NCBI GenBank assembly: GCA_001717025.1
Contig: MAGU01000081.1
Span: 1-41,377, forward strand
DNA from: Candidatus Methanomethylicus oleisabuli
GTDB taxonomy: Archaea > Thermoproteota > Methanomethylicia > Methanomethylicales > Methanomethylicaceae
DNA length: 41,377 bases
Direction of reading: 5' to 3'
Every line of letters begins with the position of its first letter. Position 1 is the first letter of the stretch. Below are positions 24,575-34,118 of this stretch, piece after piece. The translations under genes were made by a program, and so were the position numbers. Under the pieces are notes generated by a model. The model saw only the letters and a program-made list of their open reading frames with translations. It did no database searches and had not been told where the DNA came from.

Positions 24575-25477
24575 ATGGCATGTTTTATGAAACGGATGAG
24601 CGGTGTCAAGCTTAGGATAATCTGCGACAACATGGTGCGCGTCGGCTCCAGGGGGATGCTCGGGGAGCATGGATTCTCCGCCATGATCGAGCATGAGGGT
24701 GAGGCTTTACTTCTGGATGCGGGACAATCCGCAACTGCAATACTCAACAACATCGCAACTATGGATGAAGGTATGGCTCATGGGGGCGGCGAGGGGGCAA
24801 GGATGCCGGAATTACAAACTGGCCTAACAGTAGCATTGAGTCACGGCCACTTCGATCACAGCGGCGGCTTGCTGGGGCTCGCTAGTTGCGGGCGCTACAA
24901 GTGCGAAGTCCATGCGCATCCAGACGCGTTCTTCAGGAGATACAAGAAGCCTGAAGGAAGGATGGTCGACATCAGCATGCCCTTCCCCAAGTCGAGGCTA
25001 TTGGAGGTGGCGGAGGTGGTCGAGGCTAGGGAGGCTACGCTGCTAAAGGATTGGGCGATGCTGAGCGGAGAGGTAGTACGCTCCAATGATTTTGAGGTGC
25101 CTGAAACAGAATTCTTCATAGACAGAGGCAACGGTCCTGAGAAGGATCCGTTTCTCGATGACCAGTCATTATTCCTGACCATCGAAGATAAGGGACTTGC
25201 AATAATAACCGGGTGTGCCCATTCAGGCATAATCAATATAATCGATCATGCAATCAGTGTGACGGGCATACAGGATGTTTACGCAGTCATCGGTGGCTTC
25301 CACTTGGTCGACTGCTCAAAGAGCAAGATGCGCAGGACCATAGAGGAGTTGAGGAGGAGGCGCCCTGCGCTGCTGATGCCATGCCACTGCACGGGCATGG
25401 ATGCGATCTTCGCACTGAGGGGCGGCTTGGGCACGTGCGTCAGACCCGGCGGCGTTGGCATGGAGGTAAAACTCTGA
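24575..25477 (+). CDS. MBL-fold hydrolase, DHPPP-synthase-like (COG1237 type)
   Basis: 300 residues with a metallo-beta-lactamase fold: metal motif SHGHFDHSGG (HxHxDH), TGCAHSGIINI, GGFHLVDCS and PCHCTGMDA as later ligands, and LLLDAGQS in the first strand. This pattern is that of the family containing 7,8-dihydropterin-6-methyl-4-(beta-D-ribofuranosyl)aminobenzene 5'-phosphate synthase, a methanopterin enzyme. Many family members have other roles, so the assignment is tentative, although mptA nearby makes it attractive. Three in-frame ATGs (24575, 24587, 24599) compete; the family usually starts near the third. Confidence 0.82.
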   Translation: MACFMKRMSGVKLRIICDNMVRVGSRGMLGEHGFSAMIEHEGEALLLDAGQSATAILNNIATMDEGMAHGGGEGARMPELQTGLTVALSHGHFDHSGGLLGLASCGRYKCEVHAHPDAFFRRYKKPEGRMVDISMPFPKSRLLEVAEVVEAREATLLKDWAMLSGEVVRSNDFEVPETEFFIDRGNGPEKDPFLDDQSLFLTIEDKGLAIITGCAHSGIINIIDHAISVTGIQDVYAVIGGFHLVDCSKSKMRRTIEELRRRRPALLMPCHCTGMDAIFALRGGLGTCVRPGGVGMEVKL

Positions 25478-25555
25478 TCAGAGTGCATAATAATGCCGGC
25501 GGGAACTAGAGTAAAATATAAGAATCGGTGTGAACAGCAATTGGATAGTGGTAAT

Positions 25556-26299
25556 ATGTCATATTGCCCTAACTGCGGCAAGTCGATCGAACCCAACGCT
25601 AACTTCTGCAGCTCTTGTGGCGCTGCGATGAAGCCTGCAATTGCAAACCAAGCATCAGAGGAGTTGCCGCTACCGCCTCCACCCCCTGATTACGCGGCGC
25701 CGGCAAATGGGCGTGGCGATGTGCCGCAATCCCAACCAGAACCATCGTCATTCGTGGAGCAGCACACATGGAGCGACGGGGAGCAGACGATTGGAGTAAT
25801 ACCGCATGCTAAGAAGATGAAATCTCTTGGCAGGTATGATTCATTCGCCCTCGTCGTCACGACGCGGCGCATGATCGCTGCCCAGCTGACATCGGAGATG
25901 CTCGCAGATGCCGCGAACAACGCTCGGGAGAAGGCGAAGAGCGAGGGCAAAGGCTTCTTTTCATCGTGGGGAGCTCAGCTGAAGACTGCGTTCACATATA
26001 GTGGAAAGTACCTTGAGATGCCGCCGGATAGCATCATCGCGGAGACTCCGGGGAATTTAGCCATTGAAAACAGCACAATATCGCAGATCAAGGTGGACAT
26101 AAAGAGGGAAAATACTGGTTCAAGCAACGCCCAGCGAGACTTTGAACTAAACATACAGACCCCTACAGGCACGTATAGATATCGCGTAGACGATAATGAC
26201 GACTACACAAAGCTGCTGAAGCAGGTATACGGTGAGCGCGTGAAGATGCCGTTTGGCTACTTCTCCAAGGGACCCGTCAAGATCAAGTTAGGGTTCTAG
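25556..26299 (+). CDS. Zinc-ribbon protein with unknown C-terminal domain
   Basis: From ATG 25556 the protein has 247 residues. A zinc ribbon (CPNC...CSSC) occupies residues 4-22. A Pro-rich linker runs to about 65. The rest is a single domain with ALVVTTRRMIAAQLTSEMLA and a helical KAKSEGKGFFSSWGAQLKTA segment, then beta strands ending GTYRYRVDD. The layout of a strand-rich domain that starts 'TIGVIPHAKKMKS..RYDSFALVVT' resembles the PH-like domains found in archaeal zinc-ribbon proteins, but I do not recognise a named family. GTGGT lies just before ATG, and AAAATATAAG at 25512-25521 is a plausible TATA box. Confidence 0.72.
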   Translation: MSYCPNCGKSIEPNANFCSSCGAAMKPAIANQASEELPLPPPPPDYAAPANGRGDVPQSQPEPSSFVEQHTWSDGEQTIGVIPHAKKMKSLGRYDSFALVVTTRRMIAAQLTSEMLADAANNAREKAKSEGKGFFSSWGAQLKTAFTYSGKYLEMPPDSIIAETPGNLAIENSTISQIKVDIKRENTGSSNAQRDFELNIQTPTGTYRYRVDDNDDYTKLLKQVYGERVKMPFGYFSKGPVKIKLGF

Positions 26300-26680
26300 A
26301 CGAAGCATGGCGCCGTCTCACATCTTTATTGTTTTTTATTCCGCGTCAGCATTTTATCAATGAGTTGCTCTTGGCAGGCGCATCGAATGAATGGGGCACA
26401 AAGCGGTTTAACCCGCGCCAGAGACCGCATCAAAATGCGTCAAGCCATGCCGAAGATATGAAAGTGAGCGCAGCAGCAGTTGAGTTTGTCGACAGCCGTT
26501 ACTCGTTGCCCATTTTGATCGACGTTCCATCGGTTATTCAAGCTGTAGTCGGCCAATGAAGACAGCCCGAGTCGTTGCCTCATAAGTCGCAATTAACGCA
26601 CACAAGTCAAGTCGATCCAAATAATGCGGCCGCAACGATTTGGCGGATCTGATTGCGATGATAATACAGTTATACATAAT
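26300..26680. other. About 380 bp without a recognisable gene
   Basis: Several short frames on both strands have no family features. The stretch ends at the TATA box of the NCS1 gene. No RNA fold or repeat was recognised. Confidence 0.5.
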
Positions 26681-26688
26681 TTTATATT
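26681..26688 (+). promoter_or_regulatory. TATA box of the NCS1 permease gene
   Basis: TTTATATT is centred 25 bases before ATG 26709. The predicted transcript starts at the start codon itself, so the mRNA should be leaderless; this is also why I choose that start over the longer open frame. Confidence 0.6.
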
Positions 26689-26708
26689 GCATCGAAGACA
26701 ACTCCTGC

Positions 26709-28007
26709 ATGGTGATGCACCTGCAAGATCGCTCCTCCGCAATAAGACCAGTACAGAAACAGGGCAGGGTTCTTTCAGGTGTTGATCTTTTCCTGCTATG
26801 GGCAGGGTCTGCAATAGCAGTGGATGTGTGGTACAGTGGCGGCGCTATAGGAAGCATCGGCTGGACGGGAGGCGTTGCAGTCATCCTGCTCGGATCTTTC
26901 GCTGGAAGTGCGATATTGGCGGCGGCGGGGGTCATTGGAAGCGACCACGGAATACCTTCAATGGTATCGAGCAGGCTGGCATACGGTATCAAGGGTTCTT
27001 ACCTCCTCAGCGCCATCAATTATCTTGCCCTTGTGGGCTGGACGGCTTGGATGATCAATATCAACGCCTCGGCAGCGGATAGGGTTGGTAACATCCTCTT
27101 CGGCTTCGAAGGGCCCTACATCTGGATATTCGTCTGCGGTGCGGCATGCACGGCGATGGCGCTCATTGGTGCGAATGGCTGGAGGCGATTATCCAGGGTG
27201 ATTGTAATCGCGCTCATAGTAACGACGGTAGCGATCAACTGGCTGCTTTTAACATCTGGCGGGCTTGAGGGGCTGTCCGCGTCCCCGCGACAAGGAATGC
27301 CACTGGGAGTCGGCTTCGATCTTGCACTGATAATCCCGCTCTCGTGGGCACCCCTCGCGTCAGATTACAGCAGGTTCGCAAAGTCGACGAAAGGGGCGTT
27401 CCTAGGGTCGCTCTTTGGGCAAGGAACGGCAAACGCGTGGTTCTTCGTCACCGGCTTGGCTTGCACCATAATTATTGGGTCGGTCGACCCAACGGTCTAC
27501 GTCACACAGATTGGAGGACCGCTCTTCGGCTTTGCGGCGCTCTTTGTAATATGGGTAGGGACCCTGACAACGACGTTCCTAGATATATACTCTGCCAACA
27601 TCTCCGCCATCAACATATTCCCAAAGCTGAAGGAGTGGCAGGGAAGCGCCATCACAGGGTTACTCGGCACATTGCTGGCGCTTATGCCGTGGTTGTCAGT
27701 ATTTGTTGACTTTCTTTACATCATTGGCGCTGTCTTCGCGCCGTCCTTCGCAATTGTAATCGCTGACTACTTCATAATACGCAGGCGCCGTATCGTGATC
27801 GAGGAGGTCTACGAACAGAAGCGTCTCGGCTCGTTTAGTGGATTCAGCGTTCCAGCGATGGCTTCGTGGCTATTCGGCATACTATTTTACTTCCTAACAA
27901 AGAGTTTGCTCGAGCCCGTGGGCAGCATGTTGCCAACTTTCGCCGTGACTGGCGCGCTCTACGTCACATTAAAGAAGTGTGCAGGCACTCGGCGGCTGAG
28001 CGGATGA
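26709..28007 (+). CDS. NCS1-family nucleobase/cation symporter
   Basis: 432 residues from ATG 26709 with about 12 membrane helices. NCS1 features are GIPSMVSSRLAYGIKGSYLL, ALVGWTAWMININA, and PLSWAPLASDYSRFAKSTKG, the last being the conserved substrate/cation loop. The family takes up cytosine, purines, hydantoin, allantoin or hydroxymethylpyrimidine. No salvage gene stands beside it, so the substrate is open. A frame reaching back to 26640 would include the TATA box and is unlikely. Confidence 0.87.
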   Translation: MVMHLQDRSSAIRPVQKQGRVLSGVDLFLLWAGSAIAVDVWYSGGAIGSIGWTGGVAVILLGSFAGSAILAAAGVIGSDHGIPSMVSSRLAYGIKGSYLLSAINYLALVGWTAWMININASAADRVGNILFGFEGPYIWIFVCGAACTAMALIGANGWRRLSRVIVIALIVTTVAINWLLLTSGGLEGLSASPRQGMPLGVGFDLALIIPLSWAPLASDYSRFAKSTKGAFLGSLFGQGTANAWFFVTGLACTIIIGSVDPTVYVTQIGGPLFGFAALFVIWVGTLTTTFLDIYSANISAINIFPKLKEWQGSAITGLLGTLLALMPWLSVFVDFLYIIGAVFAPSFAIVIADYFIIRRRRIVIEEVYEQKRLGSFSGFSVPAMASWLFGILFYFLTKSLLEPVGSMLPTFAVTGALYVTLKKCAGTRRLSG

Positions 28008-28166
28008 TGGCGCGAAAAGCCAAAAGCGGATTCTGGAAGAGGGGAGGGGAATGCCATCGACCATCAACGAAACTATGAAATAAGGTGCCGCATCGGGCTA
28101 GGGCGCTCAACTGCGCGATAGCGCTTGACTATCGGCGCGTCTGGAGATGATGGCTACCTACAACGG

Positions 28167-28550
28167 CTACTCCATAGGAGTGACGGTGACCCTGCCGTCT
28201 GGCGTGCCGGTTACATTGAAGGCGTTGGAGAAGCCCCCACCGGATACATCCAAGTAGAAGGCATATGAACGGTTCTCGCCTAGGCATGTTGTCGAGACGT
28301 TGCCGGCCACCGCACTGATTGCTATCTTCGAAGGCAGCATCAGAATGATGGAGACCGACGAGCCGCCTATCTTTGCTTCAGAGGCTGCGTCCATTATCCC
28401 GCGCACGACTGAGTAGTGCATCTCCTCAGACGATGCGCCGGCCATGACGGTTGCCAAGCTTCCATACTGAGCGTATGCGGATGCGATCGCTAATGACATG
28501 ACGCATAGCGTAGATACGGTAAGCATGATCTCTACGAGTGCCCGATCCAT
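28167..28550 (-). CDS. Small pilin-like surface protein
   Basis: From ATG 28550 (TTG 28559 is the alternative) it has 127 residues. MDRA precedes a hydrophobic helix with a Glu near its start (LVEIMLTVSTLCVMSLAIAS). This fits an archaeal class III prepilin-like signal, Arg-Ala with cleavage before a hydrophobic pilin helix. The remainder is a beta-rich ectodomain with Ser/Gly. It begins within 15 bases of the upstream gene's stop. It is probably the last cistron of a four-gene surface cluster. I do not recognise a named family. Confidence 0.65.
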   Translation of the reverse strand: MDRALVEIMLTVSTLCVMSLAIASAYAQYGSLATVMAGASSEEMHYSVVRGIMDAASEAKIGGSSVSIILMLPSKIAISAVAGNVSTTCLGENRSYAFYLDVSGGGFSNAFNVTGTPDGRVTVTPME

Positions 28551-28560
28551 TGTCCTCAAC

Positions 28561-29247
28561 TCATTGGCGCGGCAAAGGCTCCAGCCTTACGTTGTAGTGC
28601 GAAGATTGAACCAAGACCTCTTCTCCTGAGAGGGCCTCGAATGATGCAACTTCTGCTCCATCTACGAAGACAGACACGATGCAATCGTAGAGGCACTCCC
28701 GCCGGTATTGGTTCACGATGACGTCTGACGTCTCCTTAAGAATGTCGAAGTGACCGGATGCGCAGAAGTCCGAGAGGTAACATGACAATATGGAGAGCCT
28801 GTGCAGGGTCCGCCCACCCGTGCCGCCTTCGTCCCTCTCGTAAGACAAGCATACCTGCGGCCGCAGGACGAAGGAGCCGTTTGCATCGAACATCGTGATA
28901 GGTGGCTGCGGAGCGAGAGAGACTATGCCGGCATCGGCATCCCGGTTCAGCGAGAGGTTTCTGATGACTAGCGCATTCTCGGGAAAGGACCAGAATATGG
29001 AGTCGCCCGATAGGAGGATTGATACGTTTCCTGACCCGATTCGGAAGGTTGTCATTTGGTGTGAGCCCGTTGAGACGCCCCTTATCACAACAGTCCCGTT
29101 CTGAAAGAGGGCGCCGCCAATTTCTAGTCCCTTCTCAATGATGGACCCATCGCCGATTCCGCCTGCCCACTGTATGTAGTAACTTGCCATTATTGCAGAG
29201 TAACAGACTGCGGAGATTACCGCAAGTGCCACCATGATGCGCGCCAA
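28561..29247 (-). CDS. Membrane-anchored surface protein with pilin-like N-terminus
   Basis: 228 residues beginning with a hydrophobic helix (IMVALAVISAVCYSAIMASYY), then a predominantly beta ectodomain with two cysteine-rich loops (SILSCYLSDFCASG and YRRECLYDCIVSV). The start codon is probably TTG 29247, because the stop of the upstream 1308-residue gene lies 28 bases before it and no ATG or GTG occurs between; ATG 29235 is the alternative. No named family. Position and architecture make it a candidate minor-pilin-like component that works with the large adhesin. Confidence 0.65.
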   Translation of the reverse strand: MARIMVALAVISAVCYSAIMASYYIQWAGGIGDGSIIEKGLEIGGALFQNGTVVIRGVSTGSHQMTTFRIGSGNVSILLSGDSIFWSFPENALVIRNLSLNRDADAGIVSLAPQPPITMFDANGSFVLRPQVCLSYERDEGGTGGRTLHRLSILSCYLSDFCASGHFDILKETSDVIVNQYRRECLYDCIVSVFVDGAEVASFEALSGEEVLVQSSHYNVRLEPLPRQ

Positions 29248-29274
29248 CCCTTGGTACGTTATTTCGCACCCCCA

Positions 29275-32200
29275 TTACCAGCCCGGAGGCGGAGACACCG
29301 AAGATGCTAGCAGGAATACGCCGGCACGTGTCGGGCAGTATAGGACGCCACTCGAGTCGGGCGGTATCAGCATAAGGTAGAGCCTGCATCCTGAAGGGCT
29401 ACTGGAGATTGCCACAGAGATGCTCGGATGTGTGATCAGTATCACGCCCCTTAGGACGGCCACACCGGTGCCTAAGTTGAGCGAGGCATCTATGTTCCAA
29501 CTCAGGTGGTCGGGTGAGACGGCAAAGCTGCCATCGTGTCCGTGAACAAGCACGCACTCAGATGTTGAAACGTTGATCTCTATGACCTCCGCATCTGAGC
29601 CGCCCCATATGCGTTCATCCCCCCACCATAGGATCGTTGATGCCCCTTCTACCGGCTCGAGCCGATCTGACCCCCAGTCAAATGCCTGTAAAGCAAGATG
29701 AGTGTCGTTATGCATAAGAAATTGACCGGAGATCGCTGTAAAACGGATGAATGAAGGGAGTAACGATGGCACCGCTGACGGGGATCCGCTCAGGTTTGAG
29801 AAGAGGGATATGGACCAGTTGCCTTCGATGTAGGGGATGCTTTCCATAACGGCGTAAGGTATCCATAGTAGGCATTTGCCTGATCGATCGTTTGGAGAGG
29901 AGAATCCGATGCCAATCTCGTTGATAGATACAACGTATGATCCCACTCGCCCTTCGATTGGAGTTCCATCGGAGTAGGTCAGTCTGACTTCGGCAAGCGC
30001 GCCCGATAAGTTATAGCTGAAGATGGTGTGCGCAGAGATGCGCTCGGCGCTCCATGAGCCATTAGACAAATGCGTTGCGCCGCCGGCGGCAACCTCGGCG
30101 AAGACGAAGTGGACTGAACACGGGTCTAGGTCGCTTATCACCCAACACCCGGTGAGGTTGCCTATCACGATAGAGAAGGAGCCTGATCCATCGGTCATCG
30201 CCTCCGCCTTGGCACGACCTTCGTCATCCGTGCCAATGCCTGACGTGGGCCCCCAGTAAGAGGCGCTGCCATCGCTGAACCAGACCGTTACCGAGATGGG
30301 TGTAGGCGAAGTTATGCCGCTCACTCGCCCAGAGACGTTTACTCCGACGCACTCCCCTGCGATGAGCCTCCTATACATCATGCCCGTCTCCAAATCGCAT
30401 GGTCTTACGTTAATCCGGTCAGGATCCCAATAGTCATCCTCAAACTTGGCTAGGAGGGAGTGGTCATTGTCCATCATTACGGATATCGATTGAGCGCAAC
30501 CGGCATACCGCCCGTCCAAAAACCAGCCGGCGAAGGAGTGACCATCCTCAACATGATGGATTGCGACATCCTGTATCGAATGGCGCGGCACGGAGTATAT
30601 CCCCGGCGACGGGAGTGTCGAGCCACCGGACGTCGAAGATATCTGGAGGGCGAATGACGCGGGCGTGGTAGAGAAGTACACGGCTGCAGACCCATTAGAC
30701 ATTACTGGTCCCAAGGTAACTTCTGGTGTGTAGAAGGTCTGGTTGCCGACGACGATCCTGTCGAAGTAGTAGCCGCTGAATGGCTCTGCGTTCACAGTGA
30801 TGTGATGCCCAACATCAACAGCGTATGCGCCATATCCATTCATGTAGGATCCATAGGCAGCGGAGTATAGCGGCCACCCTGGGGAATCTGACGATACCCC
30901 AACAGCCCCCCAATCCTGCATGGGGGATGATACAGAGATGTCGAAGTCAAAGCTTTTCAGGTATAGCCTGACGTTCACAGCACCATTGCCTGCCTCGATG
31001 CAGCAGGACTGCGGGTAAGAGGCGGAGGCTGGCGATATCTGAAAAGTCCCGCTAGAGTTGCTCACATAGAGCTCGAAGAGTCGCGATACTGGAAGTCCCC
31101 CAGTTTCGTTGAGCAATGACCCATTGCCGCAGATGGGTACGAACTGGAATCTGACGAGTGTTGCTGATGCAAGAGGGATGCTGTGCGGCGAATCCGAGAA
31201 GAGCTCGGAAGGTGCCCCGCCGGTTATAGCAATGACCCCCCAGTCAGCGAAATCGCCGCCCTCCCAGTCCGTGCCGTTCCAGACCATCACCTCGAAGGTC
31301 GTGCTTTCTATAAAAGCTGGAGGCGACTCAGAGAAGCATGCCCTTAGAGAATGGCTCTTTTCCATAAACAGGGAGATTTGCGTTGCCGACGAGTAGTATG
31401 ATCCGTCCAGATTCCAATGCTGGAATTCGTATCCTTGTGAAGGCTCGGCAACAACCTGTTGCACAGAGCCGATAATGCATCGGCGGGAGCCCGGCGATGG
31501 GCTCGTCGTCCCTCCAGGCTCAGCCGATATGGTGAGCGTGCAATATGCCTGAGATACCGCGATGGCTACGTCGAGATGCCCCGAGACGCCCCCTGCGCTG
31601 GCAGTGACCCTGAGCGTGAACCTGCCCACAGGGGTCCCAGTACCTGCAGAGAATACCAATGTAGAGGAGTAGTTTGTAGCTCCCGATGTCTTGGAAAGGG
31701 ACACGCTGGACGATGCGGGCACGGCGCCCATCCATTGAAGCGACAATGCTGCCGCCGCAGGGGCGCTGGTGTAGACTCCGATCGTCGAGTAGCCTGAGCT
31801 GCCCTGCGTAACGGATATGTCGTTGGACTTGGTTAGCCAGATCGAGATGACGGGTGCGTTGCTCGTCACCTCTATTCCAAGCTGCGCCTCACCGACCCTC
31901 CCGGAAGAGTCCATTATACGCAGCGTTGCAGTATAGGCGCCTGGCTGCGAGTATGCATGGCTACAGTTCTGCAGATCGGATGCCCCGCCGTCCCCGAACG
32001 ACCAAGAATACGAGTAGGGGGGCGTGCCTCCATCTGCAACGCTAGAGAAAGTAACTGCCAACGGTGCAACACCGGTCATTGGCGAAGCCCATGCTGAGAC
32101 GCTTAAGGCTTCCACGAAGATTGCCTTAAGGGTATGGTTCGAGTTCATCACAACAGTTATAGGATTAGCATTGCCGACCATGAACCCATCGAGTAGCCAG

Positions 32201-33189
32201 CCATCGTGCACGAAGCCGGAGGAGGGCATCGCGCTTACAACCGCCTGATCGCCCCGCCTCATATCATAGGAACCGGAAGGAGGAGAGGTGCTACCGCCCC
32301 CTTGGGAGGATATATCGAGCCGGAAGGAGGAGACGGAGACGTTGATGGACTTGGTGTCGGATACCCCTAGCGAATCGGTAGCTGTGCATCTGACGGTGTA
32401 TGTGCCAGGGGCTTCGAAAGTGAAGGCGGGGTTTTGTTGGTTGGAGGTACCCAATCCAGCAAAATCCCACAGGAAGGCGTATGGCGCAACGCCTTCCTCT
32501 GCCGATGCTGAGAAGGCGACCTGCTGGGGGGCTACGCCCGAAACTGGGGCACAGCTTACAGTCACCTCAGTTCTATAGAGCTTGACCTGTAAGGAGGTAA
32601 ACGTCAACCTTACCTTGACCAGCGCGCAGTCGGTGAATATCTCAGAATTTGGGTACCAATAATCAGCGGAGGCCCAGACGCTTGGACCAAGAAATGAGCA
32701 GGATGAACCACCGGACACCCGCCTGCCGGACACCGTGAACCCGTGCGCAATGTTCCCGAGTGACGCGTCGGGAGCGTGGGCGCTGATGATTGACTGAGAC
32801 TGCCCAATAAGGCTCCATTCAAGGTATGAGAAGGGCGTTGTGCCTACAGCGGTAGCCATCAACGACCCTGAAGAGTTCACGTTCGGCCGTCCGCCGAGGG
32901 AGGTTGGTGTTGAGGCGGATGCATATACTTCTATGCCGTCTTGAAGCGCTACAGAGTACTTATTCACAAGGGGGTCGCCATTGTAGAAACCGAGGACCTG
33001 GTCCAAGGAGGACCCGGCAGGCAAAAACGACGAGTTGAATGAGAGTGCGCTGACAGGCATGTTGATAGTTTCGGAGTAACCGAGCGTGCATGGCATTATG
33101 CTAAGGAATGATGCCAGAGCACAGAGGGAGATGATTATAGATAGGCGCTGACCGAATCCAAGCCGCAACAAATTACAATGATGAGGCAT
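29275..33189 (-). CDS. Giant secreted adhesin-like protein with PKD and InlB-like repeats
   Basis: From ATG 33189 the protein has 1304 residues; GTG 33201 would add four. A signal peptide (LSIIISLCALASFLSIMPCT) is followed by a PKD domain (about 206-287), an InlB-like repeat with GGGSTSPPSGSYDMRRGDQA and DGWLLDG (about 290-360), a second PKD (about 365-445, WSFGDGGASD), a second and third InlB-like repeat with GGTTSPSPGSRR / FQHWNLDG and GGSTLPSPGIYS / FAGWFLDG, and further unknown beta regions. There is no C-terminal membrane helix, so attachment must be through partners. A T-rich TATA-like TTTTTTTATG lies at 33216-33225. It is probably an extracellular adhesion protein. Confidence 0.8.
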   Translation of the reverse strand: MPHHCNLLRLGFGQRLSIIISLCALASFLSIMPCTLGYSETINMPVSALSFNSSFLPAGSSLDQVLGFYNGDPLVNKYSVALQDGIEVYASASTPTSLGGRPNVNSSGSLMATAVGTTPFSYLEWSLIGQSQSIISAHAPDASLGNIAHGFTVSGRRVSGGSSCSFLGPSVWASADYWYPNSEIFTDCALVKVRLTFTSLQVKLYRTEVTVSCAPVSGVAPQQVAFSASAEEGVAPYAFLWDFAGLGTSNQQNPAFTFEAPGTYTVRCTATDSLGVSDTKSINVSVSSFRLDISSQGGGSTSPPSGSYDMRRGDQAVVSAMPSSGFVHDGWLLDGFMVGNANPITVVMNSNHTLKAIFVEALSVSAWASPMTGVAPLAVTFSSVADGGTPPYSYSWSFGDGGASDLQNCSHAYSQPGAYTATLRIMDSSGRVGEAQLGIEVTSNAPVISIWLTKSNDISVTQGSSGYSTIGVYTSAPAAAALSLQWMGAVPASSSVSLSKTSGATNYSSTLVFSAGTGTPVGRFTLRVTASAGGVSGHLDVAIAVSQAYCTLTISAEPGGTTSPSPGSRRCIIGSVQQVVAEPSQGYEFQHWNLDGSYYSSATQISLFMEKSHSLRACFSESPPAFIESTTFEVMVWNGTDWEGGDFADWGVIAITGGAPSELFSDSPHSIPLASATLVRFQFVPICGNGSLLNETGGLPVSRLFELYVSNSSGTFQISPASASYPQSCCIEAGNGAVNVRLYLKSFDFDISVSSPMQDWGAVGVSSDSPGWPLYSAAYGSYMNGYGAYAVDVGHHITVNAEPFSGYYFDRIVVGNQTFYTPEVTLGPVMSNGSAAVYFSTTPASFALQISSTSGGSTLPSPGIYSVPRHSIQDVAIHHVEDGHSFAGWFLDGRYAGCAQSISVMMDNDHSLLAKFEDDYWDPDRINVRPCDLETGMMYRRLIAGECVGVNVSGRVSGITSPTPISVTVWFSDGSASYWGPTSGIGTDDEGRAKAEAMTDGSGSFSIVIGNLTGCWVISDLDPCSVHFVFAEVAAGGATHLSNGSWSAERISAHTIFSYNLSGALAEVRLTYSDGTPIEGRVGSYVVSINEIGIGFSSPNDRSGKCLLWIPYAVMESIPYIEGNWSISLFSNLSGSPSAVPSLLPSFIRFTAISGQFLMHNDTHLALQAFDWGSDRLEPVEGASTILWWGDERIWGGSDAEVIEINVSTSECVLVHGHDGSFAVSPDHLSWNIDASLNLGTGVAVLRGVILITHPSISVAISSSPSGCRLYLMLIPPDSSGVLYCPTRAGVFLLASSVSPPPGW

Positions 33190-33245
33190 CGGGCATTCCA
33201 CGAGGCAGAGGCAGACATAAAAAAAGGCTTCGGATGATGGTGCCG

Positions 33246-34118
33246 TCAGAAGTGCAAGTCGTAGAATGTCTGCTCTATTCGTGCAGGGAAGAATGATGCG
33301 TACGAAGCCCCCGCGATGGTCACGTTATGTGGTCCGTTGGAAGGCACTATACATGCATAGTTGCCCGCAAACGCAACTTCTTCGCCGTCAACAGATATGG
33401 ATGATAATTCGAATCTAGCAGAGGAGTTTAGGCTAGCGCGTATGACGATAGTGTCCTCACTGCAAATCGAGGTTTCAGAGAATGGGAAGATGCAGTCTAT
33501 CGAGAGCGAAAGAAGGTTCCCGCTTATTCGACCGGCACGGATGGCTAGCGACAGCGCAGGGAAGAAATCATCAATGCCCATCACGACGCAGGCATTAGCA
33601 GGAGACCCCGGCAACTCTTCAATGTCCATGATCTTGCCGCACATGAAGTAGTCGCCCATTAGCGCAGAGCTTTTCTGCGCAGCAGAAGGAGATGGCGACG
33701 CTGAAGAGATCAACCAGCAGCCCCTGCCCTCAGAGTCGCCCACTCTTATGCCTAGTGCCAATGCGTCGGTGGGAGCGCCCCCAGGTTCGATGTTCAATAC
33801 TTTGGTGACAGTAGCCCTCAGGTTCACGGCGCATAGGGGAGATTGGAGCGGTTGAAGTGGAGATGCCAGGTCCAAGCTGAAGTTTTGGCATGCAGAGCTG
33901 GACGACGGGGCGCGCATTATCTCTAGCCCCAAAGCATCCTGATGCGTGTCGCGGTTATCCCAATCGGCAGGACCGAACATCGGCGCCAAGACGGCTAATA
34001 AGCATGCGGATGTAGCTATGATCGCAAAGGCGGCGGTGCTGGCGTGCAAGAAGGTCGCCCAGATACAGGCAGGGGATAAATCCCTAGCGGCCAATCGTGG
34101 CGCCGGTGGCATCTCCAT
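33246..34118 (-). CDS. Membrane-anchored surface protein, first gene of the adhesin cluster
   Basis: 290 residues with one N-terminal hydrophobic helix (AFAIIATSACLLAVLAPMFG, about 31-50) and a mainly beta ectodomain rich in Ser. No named family. The gene precedes the giant adhesin by about 57 bases and overlaps the end of the broken MFS gene by 35 bases if ATG 34118 is used. A TTG at 34049 would put only eight residues before the helix and is the alternative. The small size, single helix and position match the two downstream small proteins. Confidence 0.62.
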   Translation of the reverse strand: MEMPPAPRLAARDLSPACIWATFLHASTAAFAIIATSACLLAVLAPMFGPADWDNRDTHQDALGLEIMRAPSSSSACQNFSLDLASPLQPLQSPLCAVNLRATVTKVLNIEPGGAPTDALALGIRVGDSEGRGCWLISSASPSPSAAQKSSALMGDYFMCGKIMDIEELPGSPANACVVMGIDDFFPALSLAIRAGRISGNLLSLSIDCIFPFSETSICSEDTIVIRASLNSSARFELSSISVDGEEVAFAGNYACIVPSNGPHNVTIAGASYASFFPARIEQTFYDLHF

